Positions 1 through 7,558 of a stretch of 29,582 nt of DNA are shown here, piece after piece. The position numbers were made by a program, and so were the translations under genes. The notes under the pieces are model-generated. The model searched no databases. It was not told the DNA's origin and worked only from the letters and a program-made list of their open reading frames with translations. Source of the stretch: PRO6 sp049646625 (GTDB taxonomy: Bacteria > Pseudomonadota > Alphaproteobacteria > Rhizobiales > Xanthobacteraceae); the NCBI GenBank assembly GCA_049646625.1, contig JBARWE010000201.1, forward strand, positions 1-29,582, read 5' to 3'. The first letter of the stretch is position 1. Every line of letters starts with the position of its first letter.

Positions 1-713
1 ATCTCACACCGGACTACACCTATGGCCACACCACCACGGCCTCGGTCGAAAACTACCTGAAGTCGCAGGGCTGGACCACCGTCACCAACCAGGTATCGCC
101 GCTCGGCGCACCCGACTATTCGTCCTATCTGCTCAACGTCGCCAACTCCGGCGCCGACGTTCTCATCAACGTCAACTGGGGCCACGATTGCGTATTGTCG
201 ACCCAGCAGGCCAAGCAGTTTGGCGTGCTCGACAAGATGAAGCTCGTCGTTCCCTATCAGGTGCCATTCCTGGCGCGCGAGACCGGCGGTCTGATGGAGG
301 ATGTCTACGCGGCGACCGACTACTGGTGGACGCTGGAAGACAAGTTCCCGCTCGCCAAGATGTTCAACGATTCGTTCGAGAAGAAGTACGGCTACAAGCC
401 GGAGTGGGGTGCCGAGAACGCCTATATTGGCATCGTCCACTGGGCGCGCATGGTCGAGGAGACCGGCAGCTTCTATCCGCCGGACGTCATCAAGACCTGG
501 GAGAAGGGCGAGACCATCCCCTCGCTGGTCGGCGACGTTCACTACCGCCCCGAGGATCACCAGTGCATTCGCCCGGTGATCATCGTCAAGGGCAAGAAGA
601 AGGCCGATATGAAGAACAAGGAGGACTGGTACGACATCGTCGATGTCGTCCCGGGAGCAGGCGTCATCCAGAAGCCGGACGCCTTCGGCTGCAAGCTCGG
701 CGACTACACCTGA
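1..713 (+). CDS. ABC transporter substrate-binding protein, LIV/HAAT type (3' part)
   Basis: This is the C-terminal 236 codons of a periplasmic type I binding protein. The reading frame is open from base 3 and ends with TGA at 711-713. The 5' end lies outside the window, so the signal peptide and first lobe are not visible. The segment carries stretches typical of branched-chain amino acid/amide binding proteins: a strand-and-turn region with SGADVLIN, a conserved WARMVEETGS region and a C-terminal block around DHQCIRPVIIVKG. In this family the protein captures a ligand in the periplasm and delivers it to a LivHM permease, and a livH gene follows 39 bases downstream on the same strand. The ligand cannot be read from the sequence; amino acids, amides and aromatic acids are all known for the family. 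It is probably the first gene of the operon that continues to livF. Confidence 0.88.
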   Translation, partial: LTPDYTYGHTTTASVENYLKSQGWTTVTNQVSPLGAPDYSSYLLNVANSGADVLINVNWGHDCVLSTQQAKQFGVLDKMKLVVPYQVPFLARETGGLMEDVYAATDYWWTLEDKFPLAKMFNDSFEKKYGYKPEWGAENAYIGIVHWARMVEETGSFYPPDVIKTWEKGETIPSLVGDVHYRPEDHQCIRPVIIVKGKKKADMKNKEDWYDIVDVVPGAGVIQKPDAFGCKLGDYT

Positions 714-752
714 TCTTGCCCCGATAACGTCAACCCGTGCGCGAGGTTTCTT

Positions 753-1628
753 GTGATCAACTGGGCTAATTTCGTTTCGCAGATGTTCAACGGGCTGGTG
801 CTCGGCGCGCTGCTTGCGCTGATCTCCTCCGGTCTGACGATCATTTATGGGACGCTCGGTGTCCTCAACCTTGCGCACGGCGCGATGTTCATGCTCGGCG
901 GCTATGCCGGGTATGTCGCCTACAGCTACACGGACTCGTTCATCCTCGCGGTGATCGCCGCGTCGCTGTTCGTGATGGTGGCGGGCGTTGTGATGGAGCG
1001 GGTCATCATCCGGCACTTCTACGGACGGCCGGATGAAGACCAGCTTCTGGTAACGTTCGGCATCGGCATCGTCATGGTGGAGGTTGTCCGCTTCTTCTTC
1101 GGCAGCCTGTCGCTCACGGTGCCGGCGCCGAAGATGCTATCGGGCATCACCTCGCTCGGCTTCATGTTTTATCCGACCTATCGCCTGGCGCTGGTCGGCA
1201 TCATCGCCGTGGCGCTGCTGGCCCTGTTCCTCGTGCTCTACCGCACCCGGATCGGCATGATCGTGCGGGCCGGCATCGAGGATTCGGTGATGGTGGATTC
1301 GCTCGGCATCAACGTCTACCGCGTGTTCATGGTGGTGTTCGGCATCGGCGCGATGGCGGCTGGCTTTGCCGGCATCGTCAACGCGCCGGTGGTGTCGCTG
1401 ACGCCGGATATGGGCGAGGCCATCCTGGTGCAAACCTTCGTGGTTGTCGTCATCGGCGGTGTCGGCTCGTTCCCCGGCGCCATTCTCGGCGGGTTGATTG
1501 CCGGTGAGATCATCAGCATCACTTCGATGATCAATCCCGGCTACGCCTACGTCATGCTCTTTGCCGCGATGACTCTGGTGCTGGTGCTACGCCCGCATGG
1601 GCTGCTCGGTACCCAGGGTCGCGCATAG
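753..1628 (+). CDS. livH: LIV-type ABC transporter permease, LivH family
   Basis: This 291-residue integral membrane protein starts with GTG; a GAGG sequence lies about seven bases upstream. The N-terminal block GLTIIYGTLGVLNLAHGAMF is the hallmark of LivH permeases. About eight hydrophobic segments follow, and the conserved GGVGSFPGAILGG motif near residues 230-245 lies in the cytoplasmic loop region that contacts the ATPases. The length is usual for LivH (about 290). It pairs with the LivM domain of the next gene to form the translocation pore in the inner membrane. It lies 39 bases after the binding-protein gene and 14 bases before the livM-livG fusion, so it is very probably co-transcribed with both. 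The substrate is unknown. Confidence 0.93.
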   Translation: MINWANFVSQMFNGLVLGALLALISSGLTIIYGTLGVLNLAHGAMFMLGGYAGYVAYSYTDSFILAVIAASLFVMVAGVVMERVIIRHFYGRPDEDQLLVTFGIGIVMVEVVRFFFGSLSLTVPAPKMLSGITSLGFMFYPTYRLALVGIIAVALLALFLVLYRTRIGMIVRAGIEDSVMVDSLGINVYRVFMVVFGIGAMAAGFAGIVNAPVVSLTPDMGEAILVQTFVVVVIGGVGSFPGAILGGLIAGEIISITSMINPGYAYVMLFAAMTLVLVLRPHGLLGTQGRA

Positions 1629-1642
1629 AAACAGCCACGTTA

Positions 1643-3481
1643 ATGATCAAGCAACGTCCATTTCTCGTCGAGACGCTGACCGCGGTCGGGCTGATTCTCG
1701 CACCCTTCATCCTGCCGTATCTCGGCTTCGCACCGAATACGGTGAACCGCATCCTGGTGTGGGGCCTGTTCGGCATCGGCTTCGACATCCTGTTCGGCTT
1801 CACCGGGCTGTTGTCGTTCGGCCAGTCGGCGCTGTACGGCACCGGCGGGTTCGTTGCGGCTTACCTTTTGACCCGCGCCGGTTTCCCGCATGTCGTGACC
1901 TCGTTGTTCATCGGCATGATCGCGGCGGCAGCGGTCGGTTATCTGGTCGGCCTGATCGCGCTGCGCCGCACCGGCATCTATTTCGCCATGATCACCGTGG
2001 CGATCGCCGAGGTGTTCTTCTTCATCGAGTTCAATCCGCTGGCGGACTGGACCGGTGGCGAAAACGGCCTGCCGGGCGTGCCAAGCCCGTCGTTCGATCT
2101 CGGCTTCACCCAGATCACCTTTTCCAGCGGCTGGTCGCTCTACGGCTTCCTCGCCTTCTGGTATTTTATCGGCATCGTGGTCGGCCTGCGCATCATCCGT
2201 TCGCCGATGGGCGCGGTATTCCGGGCGATCCGCGATAATCCGCTGCGCGCAGCCGCTGTCGGCCACAACATCCACAGCTATAAGCTGACCGCGTTCGTGA
2301 TCGCCGCCGCCTATGCCGGTTTCGCCGGCGGTCTGCTCGGCGTGATGCAGGCATTCATGCCGCCCGACGCCTTCATGTTCCACACCTCCGCCGAACTGAT
2401 CATGATGACGGCGATCGGCGGTACCGGGACGTTGTTCGGCCCGCTGGTCGGCGCTTCGATCTGGCTGTTCCTGCAGGACTTCCTTCAGGCGGCGCTCGGC
2501 CTGGGCGCGGCGTGGAAGCTGGTGCTCGGCGTTATCTTCGTGCTGCTCGTCTGCTTCCTGCGCCGCGGCATCGTCGGCGGCCTCCACGACCTCTATCTGT
2601 GGCTGACCCGGCGCGGCGAGATCGAGCCGGACCTTCCCGAAGGAGTGCCGCTGCCGCTCGGCGCCGATGTCACGACGTCAGGAATGGCGGCGATGCCGGC
2701 GCAGTCGCGCCCGGCGAGTGGCTATGGCGGCCCCATCCTGCAGGCGACGGGCCTGACCAAGCGCTACGGCGGCCTGGTTGCCAACAGCGATATCGACTTC
2801 ACCGTCAATCATGGCGAGGTGCGCGGCATCATCGGCCCGAACGGTGCCGGCAAGTCGACGTTCTTCAAGATGCTGACCTGCGAGGTGCCTCCGACCTCCG
2901 GCAAGATCGTGTTCGAGGGCAACGACATCACCGGGCGCAACGTCACCGATGTCTGCCAGCTTGGCTTGACCAAGAGCTATCAGGTCAACCAGTTGTTTTC
3001 GCGGCTGACCGTTCGCGAAAATCTGATCATTGCCGTGCTTGGCGAACTGCGCGGCAAATTCCGCCTCGATATGTTCCGCAAGATCGACAATGTGCCGGGC
3101 CTGACCGAGCAGGTGGAGCGGACGCTGGCGATGGTTAATCTGACAGCGCGTGCCGATATGCCGGTGACGGCGCTGGCCTATGGCGAGAAGCGCCGGCTTG
3201 AGATTGGGCTGGCGCTGGCGAGTTCACCGAGTCTCTTACTGCTCGACGAGCCGCTCGCCGGCATGAGTCCGCAGGAGCGGGTGGAGACGGTGAAGCTGCT
3301 CAAGTCGATCAGCAAGGGACGCACCATGATCGTGATCGATCACGACATGGACTCGCTGTTCGAACTGGTCGAGCGCGTGACGGTGCTGCAGGAAGGACGT
3401 GTTCTCGTCGAAGGCACTCCAGAGGAAATCAAAGGTAATCCCGCTGTGCAGGAAGCCTATCTTGGCGGAGTGCTCGAATGA
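1643..3481 (+). CDS. LivM-LivG fusion: ABC permease joined to ATPase
   Basis: This single 612-residue frame holds two subunits that are usually separate. Residues 1 to about 315 are a LivM permease with the block FDILFGFTGLLSFGQSA and many hydrophobic segments. A polar linker rich in Pro and Gly covers about residues 320-362. The rest is a LivG-type ATPase with Walker A GPNGAGKS at 398-405, a signature-like LAYGEKRR starting at 511, Walker B LLLLDEP with D535/E536, and a switch VIDHD. No stop or frameshift separates the halves. Such fusions occur in annotated alphaproteobacterial transporters, so it is probably real and functional. It lies 14 bases after livH without a clear ribosome site, and its TGA overlaps the ATG of livF (ATGA), pointing to coupled translation. 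Confidence 0.93.
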   Translation: MIKQRPFLVETLTAVGLILAPFILPYLGFAPNTVNRILVWGLFGIGFDILFGFTGLLSFGQSALYGTGGFVAAYLLTRAGFPHVVTSLFIGMIAAAAVGYLVGLIALRRTGIYFAMITVAIAEVFFFIEFNPLADWTGGENGLPGVPSPSFDLGFTQITFSSGWSLYGFLAFWYFIGIVVGLRIIRSPMGAVFRAIRDNPLRAAAVGHNIHSYKLTAFVIAAAYAGFAGGLLGVMQAFMPPDAFMFHTSAELIMMTAIGGTGTLFGPLVGASIWLFLQDFLQAALGLGAAWKLVLGVIFVLLVCFLRRGIVGGLHDLYLWLTRRGEIEPDLPEGVPLPLGADVTTSGMAAMPAQSRPASGYGGPILQATGLTKRYGGLVANSDIDFTVNHGEVRGIIGPNGAGKSTFFKMLTCEVPPTSGKIVFEGNDITGRNVTDVCQLGLTKSYQVNQLFSRLTVRENLIIAVLGELRGKFRLDMFRKIDNVPGLTEQVERTLAMVNLTARADMPVTALAYGEKRRLEIGLALASSPSLLLLDEPLAGMSPQERVETVKLLKSISKGRTMIVIDHDMDSLFELVERVTVLQEGRVLVEGTPEEIKGNPAVQEAYLGGVLE

Positions 3482-4176
3482 GCCTGCTTGAAGTTCACGG
3501 CCTCAATTCGTATTACGCCGACTCCCACATCCTGTTCGACGTCGGCATTCACGTCGAGCGCAACGAGGTTGTGGCGCTGATTGGCCGTAATGGCGCCGGC
3601 AAAAGCACCACGCTGAAAAGCCTGATGGGAGTGGTGCGGCCGCGCTCCGGCCAGATCGTACTGGACGGCGTCAACGTCGCCGGCAAGGCGAGCCATGCGG
3701 TGGCGCATGCCGGCATGCAGCTCGTCCACGAGGACCGGCGCATCTTCGGCTCGCTTAATGTCGAGGAAAACCTGGTTCTTGCCGGCCTCACGGCCGACAA
3801 CAAGTGGCCGCTCGATCGCATCTACGAAATGTTCCCACGCCTCAGGGAGCGTAAAGGCAGCCGCGGCACCGATCTGTCGGGTGGCGAACAGCAGATGCTG
3901 GCGATCGCCCGCGCGCTGATCCGCGATCCCAAGATCGTGCTGCTCGACGAGCCGTTCGAGGGCCTTGCGCCGGTCATCGTTCGCGATTTGATGAAAGCCT
4001 GCCGCGATCTTGCCGCCGAGGGACAGACCATCGTGCTGGTCGAGCAGAATCTCGCCGCAACGCTGGCGCTGGCGCAGCGCGTCTACATCATCAACAACGG
4101 CCATATCGTTCACGAGGGGACGGCGGCCGATATCAAGGCGCAACCCGAGGTGCTGCACCGCTATCTTGGCGTCTGA
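3478..4176 (+). CDS. livF: LIV-type ABC transporter ATPase, LivF family
   Basis: This 232-residue cytoplasmic ATPase would pair with the LivG domain of the preceding fusion to power the importer. Walker A GRNGAGKST is at residues 36-44, the signature LSGGEQQ starts at 133 and Walker B has D157/E158. It has the LivF-type ending LVEQN followed by a short C-terminal region; LivF is normally about 235 residues. The ATG shares four bases with the stop of the livM-livG fusion, so translation is probably coupled. The last 16 bases overlap the 3' end of the thioesterase gene on the opposite strand. It is the last gene of the first transporter operon. Confidence 0.94.
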   Translation: MSLLEVHGLNSYYADSHILFDVGIHVERNEVVALIGRNGAGKSTTLKSLMGVVRPRSGQIVLDGVNVAGKASHAVAHAGMQLVHEDRRIFGSLNVEENLVLAGLTADNKWPLDRIYEMFPRLRERKGSRGTDLSGGEQQMLAIARALIRDPKIVLLDEPFEGLAPVIVRDLMKACRDLAAEGQTIVLVEQNLAATLALAQRVYIINNGHIVHEGTAADIKAQPEVLHRYLGV

Positions 4177-4583
4177 GGCGAGGCGTCGCGCAGGAGCGCA
4201 AGGAATGTCGGGTCCATCGTGGCGCCCCTGATCGCGCCGGCGGCATCCATCAAGGCCCAGGCGCGCACCTCGTAGCCGTTGCCGATCGGCCTGCCGCCGC
4301 AGCTCATCCGGTAGTCGATGCGGAAGCGGCGATCGCCGACAGGATCGACCCCGGCATCGATATCCAGCACATCGTCGTAGCGCGCCGGTGCCCTGAACTC
4401 GGCGTGGGCGTCGACGATCGGCGTCACCGCGCCGAACCGCTTGCGAACGTCGCGCTGGCTCAAGCCGCGCGCTCGCAACAGCCGCTGGAACGTGCAGTCG
4501 AACCAGTAGAAGTAGTTCGGATAAAAGACGATTCCCGCCTCGTCGCAATCGCCCCATTCGATCGTGAACGTAGCCCTGAACAT
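4161..4583 (-). CDS. Acyl-CoA thioesterase, 4-hydroxybenzoyl-CoA thioesterase type
   Basis: This 140-residue single hotdog-fold protein probably hydrolyses an acyl- or aroyl-CoA to the free acid in the cytoplasm. Its N-terminal block GDCDEAGIVFYPNYFYWFD closely matches the active-site region of the Pseudomonas 4-hydroxybenzoyl-CoA thioesterase; D14 here aligns with its catalytic Asp17. A second block, TPIVDAHAEFRAPARYDDVL, also follows that enzyme. I chose the ATG at 4583 because GAGGAAAG lies just upstream and the family motif begins a few residues later; the frame stays open upstream, but that extension has no family resemblance. It is divergent from the DUF442 gene and convergent with livF, overlapping it by 16 bases. 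The 4-hydroxybenzoyl substrate is an inference; other acyl-CoAs are possible. Confidence 0.88.
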   Translation of the reverse strand: MFRATFTIEWGDCDEAGIVFYPNYFYWFDCTFQRLLRARGLSQRDVRKRFGAVTPIVDAHAEFRAPARYDDVLDIDAGVDPVGDRRFRIDYRMSCGGRPIGNGYEVRAWALMDAAGAIRGATMDPTFLALLRDASPQTPR

Positions 4584-4628
4584 CGTGCGGTCGCTTTCCT
4601 CGATCCGGTCGGTGCGGGGTCGCCGGGC

Positions 4629-4658
4629 TTGCCGGGGGCTTGGTGTGGACCCTATATA
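4629..4658 (+). promoter_or_regulatory. Possible sigma70-type promoter for the DUF442 gene
   Basis: TTGCCG (4629-4634) and TATATA (4653-4658) are separated by 18 bases. They sit 22 bases before the ATG at 4681, in the 97-base divergent gap between the thioesterase and DUF442 genes. Each hexamer matches the consensus only partly, so this is a tentative call from position and pattern alone. Confidence 0.35.
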
Positions 4659-4680
4659 TCCGCACAGCAAAGGAAAGCCC

Positions 4681-5115
4681 ATGCACGTCGTCAAGATCAC
4701 CGATAAGCTGTCGGTTGCCAAGCAGCCGGCTGTCGAGGAGTTCGGCGAAATCGCCAAGGCCGGCTTCAAGGCTCTCATCAACAATCGCCCCGACGGCGAG
4801 GACCAGCTTCAGCCGGGCAGTGCCGCCGAAGCCGAGGCCGCAAGTGCTGCCAGCTTGGCTTATGCGCATATTCCCGTGACCGGTACGACCATCACTGCGG
4901 CCGACGTGCACAAGTTTCAGGAGGCGGTTGCGGCGGCCGACGGGCCTGTGCTGGCGCATTGCAAGGGCGGCACGCGCTCGCTGTCGCTGTTCGTGATCGG
5001 CGAGGTGCTGGCCGGCCGCATGCGGCCCGACGAGGTGCGCCCCTTTGGCGCGCGCCACGGCTTCGATCTTGCCGGCGCGGAAGCCTGGCTGAAGTACAAC
5101 GGCTATGCCGAGTAA
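4681..5115 (+). CDS. DUF442/TIGR01244 phosphatase-like (sulfur transferase) protein
   Basis: This 144-residue protein belongs to the small family of tyrosine-phosphatase/rhodanese-like domains known as DUF442 or TIGR01244. The N-terminal KITDKLSVAKQP and INNRPDGE blocks are typical, and the active-site loop HCKGGTRS (usually HCRSGTRS) has the CX4R pattern with the catalytic cysteine. Relatives are fused to persulfide-handling beta-lactamase-fold hydrolases or act alone; the real substrate of stand-alone members is not established. The ATG at 4681 has AAAGGAAA close upstream; the frame is open further 5' but that part overlaps the divergent promoter region. It ends 24 bases before the convergent livG-livF gene. 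Its link to the transporters around it is unclear. Confidence 0.87.
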   Translation: MHVVKITDKLSVAKQPAVEEFGEIAKAGFKALINNRPDGEDQLQPGSAAEAEAASAASLAYAHIPVTGTTITAADVHKFQEAVAAADGPVLAHCKGGTRSLSLFVIGEVLAGRMRPDEVRPFGARHGFDLAGAEAWLKYNGYAE

Positions 5116-5139
5116 GGCGGGGCTACGCGCCTCGTCCGG

Positions 5140-6633
5140 TCACAGATAGTCGGCGCCGGCCTCGGCGGCGAACCGCGCCGGATCGCCTTCCCAGACGATG
5201 CGGGCGTGCTCCAGCACATAGACACGGTCGGCATGCGGCAGGGCGAAGGTAACGTTCTGCTCGCCGAGCAGCACGGTGATCTGCGTCGTCTGCCGCAGCT
5301 TTTCCAGCGCCTTCGACAGTTGCTCCAGGATGACCGGCGCAAGCCCGAGCGTCGGCTCGTCGAGGATCAATAGCTCCGGCCGCATCATCAAGGCGCGCCC
5401 GATCGCCAGCATCTGCTGCTCGCCGCCGCTCAAGGTCTGCGCCATCTGGCCCTGGCGTTCTTTCAGGATGGGGAACAACTCGAACAGCCACGCGAGTTGC
5501 TTCGCCTTCTCGCCGCTCTCCAGATGTTGCCCGCCGAGGTCGAGGTTCTCGCGCACCGTCATCTCGCCGAACAGTTCGCGCGTTTCCGGGCACTGCACGA
5601 TGCCGTGGCGCGCAATATGTGCCGCGCTGTGGCCGCGCAGGGGGGCGCCACCGCGCAGAATATTGCCGGAGTAGGGCAGGAACCCGGAGATGGTGTTGAA
5701 CAGTGTGGTCTTGCCGGCGCCGTTGAGGCCGACGACAGAGACGAACTCGCCACGATGGACGTGGATCGAGACGTTGTCGAGCGCCTGCGCCTTGCCATAG
5801 TGGACGCTGACGTTCTGCACCTCCAGCAGCGGCACCTTGTCCTTGAAATCGATCTCCGGCCGCGCCGAGGTCTCGATCGCGCCGCCGAGATAGACATGGC
5901 GCACCGTCTCATTGCGCATCACCTCGTTGGCGCGCCCGGTGACGATCTCCTCGCCGAGGTACATCGCCAGCACGCGATCGACCAGCGCCGCTACGCTCTT
6001 GACATTGTGATCGACCAGCAGCACGGCGCGGCCTTCGTCGCGGAAGCCGCGGATCAGGTTGGAGAAGGTTGCCACCTCGGCCAGCGTGAGGCCGGCGAAC
6101 GGTTCGTCCACCAGCACCACTTTTGGGTCGCGGGCGATCGCCTTGGCCAGTTCCAGTCGGCGCAGGTCGGCGAACGGCAGCGTCGGCGGACGGCGGCCGA
6201 TAACGGGGCCAAGGCCGACGCGCTCGGCGATGCGGCGGGCGTTGGCGACAAGCGAGCGATCCGGCAACACCTTGGTGAGGCTGTCGGGCAACAGCGCCAC
6301 CATGATGTTCTCCAGCACCGTCTGCCGGTTGAGCGGTCGCGAGTGCTGGAACACCATGCCGAAGCCGCGCCGCGCGATCCTGTGAGCCGGCAGGCCGGCG
6401 AGATTCTCGCCTTGAAAGATCACCTCGCCGGCGGTCGGGCGCTCGATGCCCATGATACTTTTCATCGCCGTCGATTTGCCCGAGCCGTTCGGGCCGATCA
6501 GGCCGAAGATCTCGCCGCCGTAAAGATCGAGGCTGAGGTTCTTCACGGCGGTCAGGCCGCCGAAGCGCTTGGTCAGCCCGCGCACCTGCAGGAGCGGTGC
6601 GGCGCGGTCCGCAGCAACGGAAGGCGCCGTCAC
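5140..6633 (-). CDS. LivG-LivF fusion: two ABC ATPases in one chain
   Basis: This 497-residue protein carries both ATPase subunits of a LIV-type importer. The LivG half (about 12-255) has Walker A GPNGSGKST at 47-55, Q96, Walker B VVLVDEP at 172-178 and H209. Its signature region reads LPFADLRRLE at 152-161 instead of a normal LSxGQ-like motif. The LivF half (about 268-497) has Walker A GLNGAGKTT at 302-310, an intact LSGGEQQ at 401-407 and Walker B LLILDEP at 421-427. The linker is only about 12-15 residues. The GTG start at 6633 shares GTGA with the stop of the livM gene; the frame is open further upstream, but there it only shadows livM. The composite ATP site that would use the degenerate signature may be inactive, which is inference. 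Confidence 0.92.
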   Translation of the reverse strand: MTAPSVAADRAAPLLQVRGLTKRFGGLTAVKNLSLDLYGGEIFGLIGPNGSGKSTAMKSIMGIERPTAGEVIFQGENLAGLPAHRIARRGFGMVFQHSRPLNRQTVLENIMVALLPDSLTKVLPDRSLVANARRIAERVGLGPVIGRRPPTLPFADLRRLELAKAIARDPKVVLVDEPFAGLTLAEVATFSNLIRGFRDEGRAVLLVDHNVKSVAALVDRVLAMYLGEEIVTGRANEVMRNETVRHVYLGGAIETSARPEIDFKDKVPLLEVQNVSVHYGKAQALDNVSIHVHRGEFVSVVGLNGAGKTTLFNTISGFLPYSGNILRGGAPLRGHSAAHIARHGIVQCPETRELFGEMTVRENLDLGGQHLESGEKAKQLAWLFELFPILKERQGQMAQTLSGGEQQMLAIGRALMMRPELLILDEPTLGLAPVILEQLSKALEKLRQTTQITVLLGEQNVTFALPHADRVYVLEHARIVWEGDPARFAAEAGADYL

Positions 6634-7556
6634 GAGCGTGCCCCCCGCGCCAGCAGCGAGCCGAGAAAGCCGTTCGGGAAGAACAGGATGACCAATAGCG
6701 CCACGGCGGAAACGATGAAGGTGGCGATCTCGCCGGTCGGCCGCAAAAACTCGCCGGCGACGATCAGGAAGATGGCGCCGAGCGCGGCGCCGATCACCGT
6801 GCGCCGCCCCCCCAGCACGGCGGCGACGATCACCTGCACGCCGACCGCGATATCGACCACGGTGCCGACCGAGGCGGTGCCCATGTAGAACACCAGCAGC
6901 GCGCCGGATAGCCCCGAGAAGAACGCGCTGACGACAAAGGCTGCGAGCTTGTGCTTGATGATGTTGAAGCCGAGCGCGCCGGCCTGCACCGGGTCCTGCC
7001 CGCTCGCTTGCAGGATCAGGCCGACCGGCGACTGCGCCAGCCCGAACATGATCAGGCCGCTCACCGTCATGAACACCAGCGCGATCCAGTAGTTGACGCC
7101 GGCGTCGATCGACAGCACGTCGGGGATGGTGAGGCCGATCTCGCCGCCGGTGAGGTCGGCGAACACCACGACGAAGCTTTGCAGGATCAGCACCGCGACC
7201 AGCGTGGTGAGGCCGAAATAGGGGCCGCGCACGCGCAGCGCCGGCACCGCCAGCACCAGGCCGGCGATCACCGCGGCAAACGCGCCGATGGCGATGCACA
7301 GGTAAGGCGACAGACCATAGAGGTTGTTGAGGATGCCGGACGCATAGGCGCCGACCCCGATCAGGAAGGTCGGGCCGAAATTGACCTCACCGGCAAACCC
7401 GAACAGCAGATCCCAGCCCATGGCGAACACGCCGAAGTAATAGGCGATCGTCAGGATACCGAGAATGTAGGCCGAGACGTACCACGGCAGCACCGCGGCA
7501 ACAGTGAGCGCGATGAGCGTTATCCAGGTGAGCGGCGAGCGGATCATGTCGCGCAC
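6630..7556 (-). CDS. livM: LIV-type ABC transporter permease, LivM family
   Basis: This 308-residue membrane permease has the LivM block WDLLFGFAGEVNFG near residue 50, about nine hydrophobic segments, and the loop VIVAAVLGGRRTVIGAALGA that contacts the ATPases. I chose the GTG at 7556 because GGGAGG lies nine bases upstream, inside the end of livH; the ATG at 7547 is too far from that site and has none of its own. The start is two bases after the livH stop, and the end shares four bases with the livG-livF fusion. It pairs with LivH to form the channel of the second importer. Unlike its plus-strand counterpart it is not fused to an ATPase. Confidence 0.92.
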   Translation of the reverse strand: MRDMIRSPLTWITLIALTVAAVLPWYVSAYILGILTIAYYFGVFAMGWDLLFGFAGEVNFGPTFLIGVGAYASGILNNLYGLSPYLCIAIGAFAAVIAGLVLAVPALRVRGPYFGLTTLVAVLILQSFVVVFADLTGGEIGLTIPDVLSIDAGVNYWIALVFMTVSGLIMFGLAQSPVGLILQASGQDPVQAGALGFNIIKHKLAAFVVSAFFSGLSGALLVFYMGTASVGTVVDIAVGVQVIVAAVLGGRRTVIGAALGAIFLIVAGEFLRPTGEIATFIVSAVALLVILFFPNGFLGSLLARGARS

Positions 7557-7558
7557 GG

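Noticed and set aside
4584..4784. A 67-codon N-terminal extension of the thioesterase
   Set aside because: It crosses the divergent gap and the start of the DUF442 gene, is unlike thioesterases, and the ATG at 4583 has a good ribosome site.
6634..7299. A 222-codon N-terminal extension of the livG-livF fusion frame
   Set aside because: It runs through livM in another frame, gives low-complexity Arg/Gly-rich sequence, and the GTG at 6633 overlapping the livM stop is the normal coupled start.
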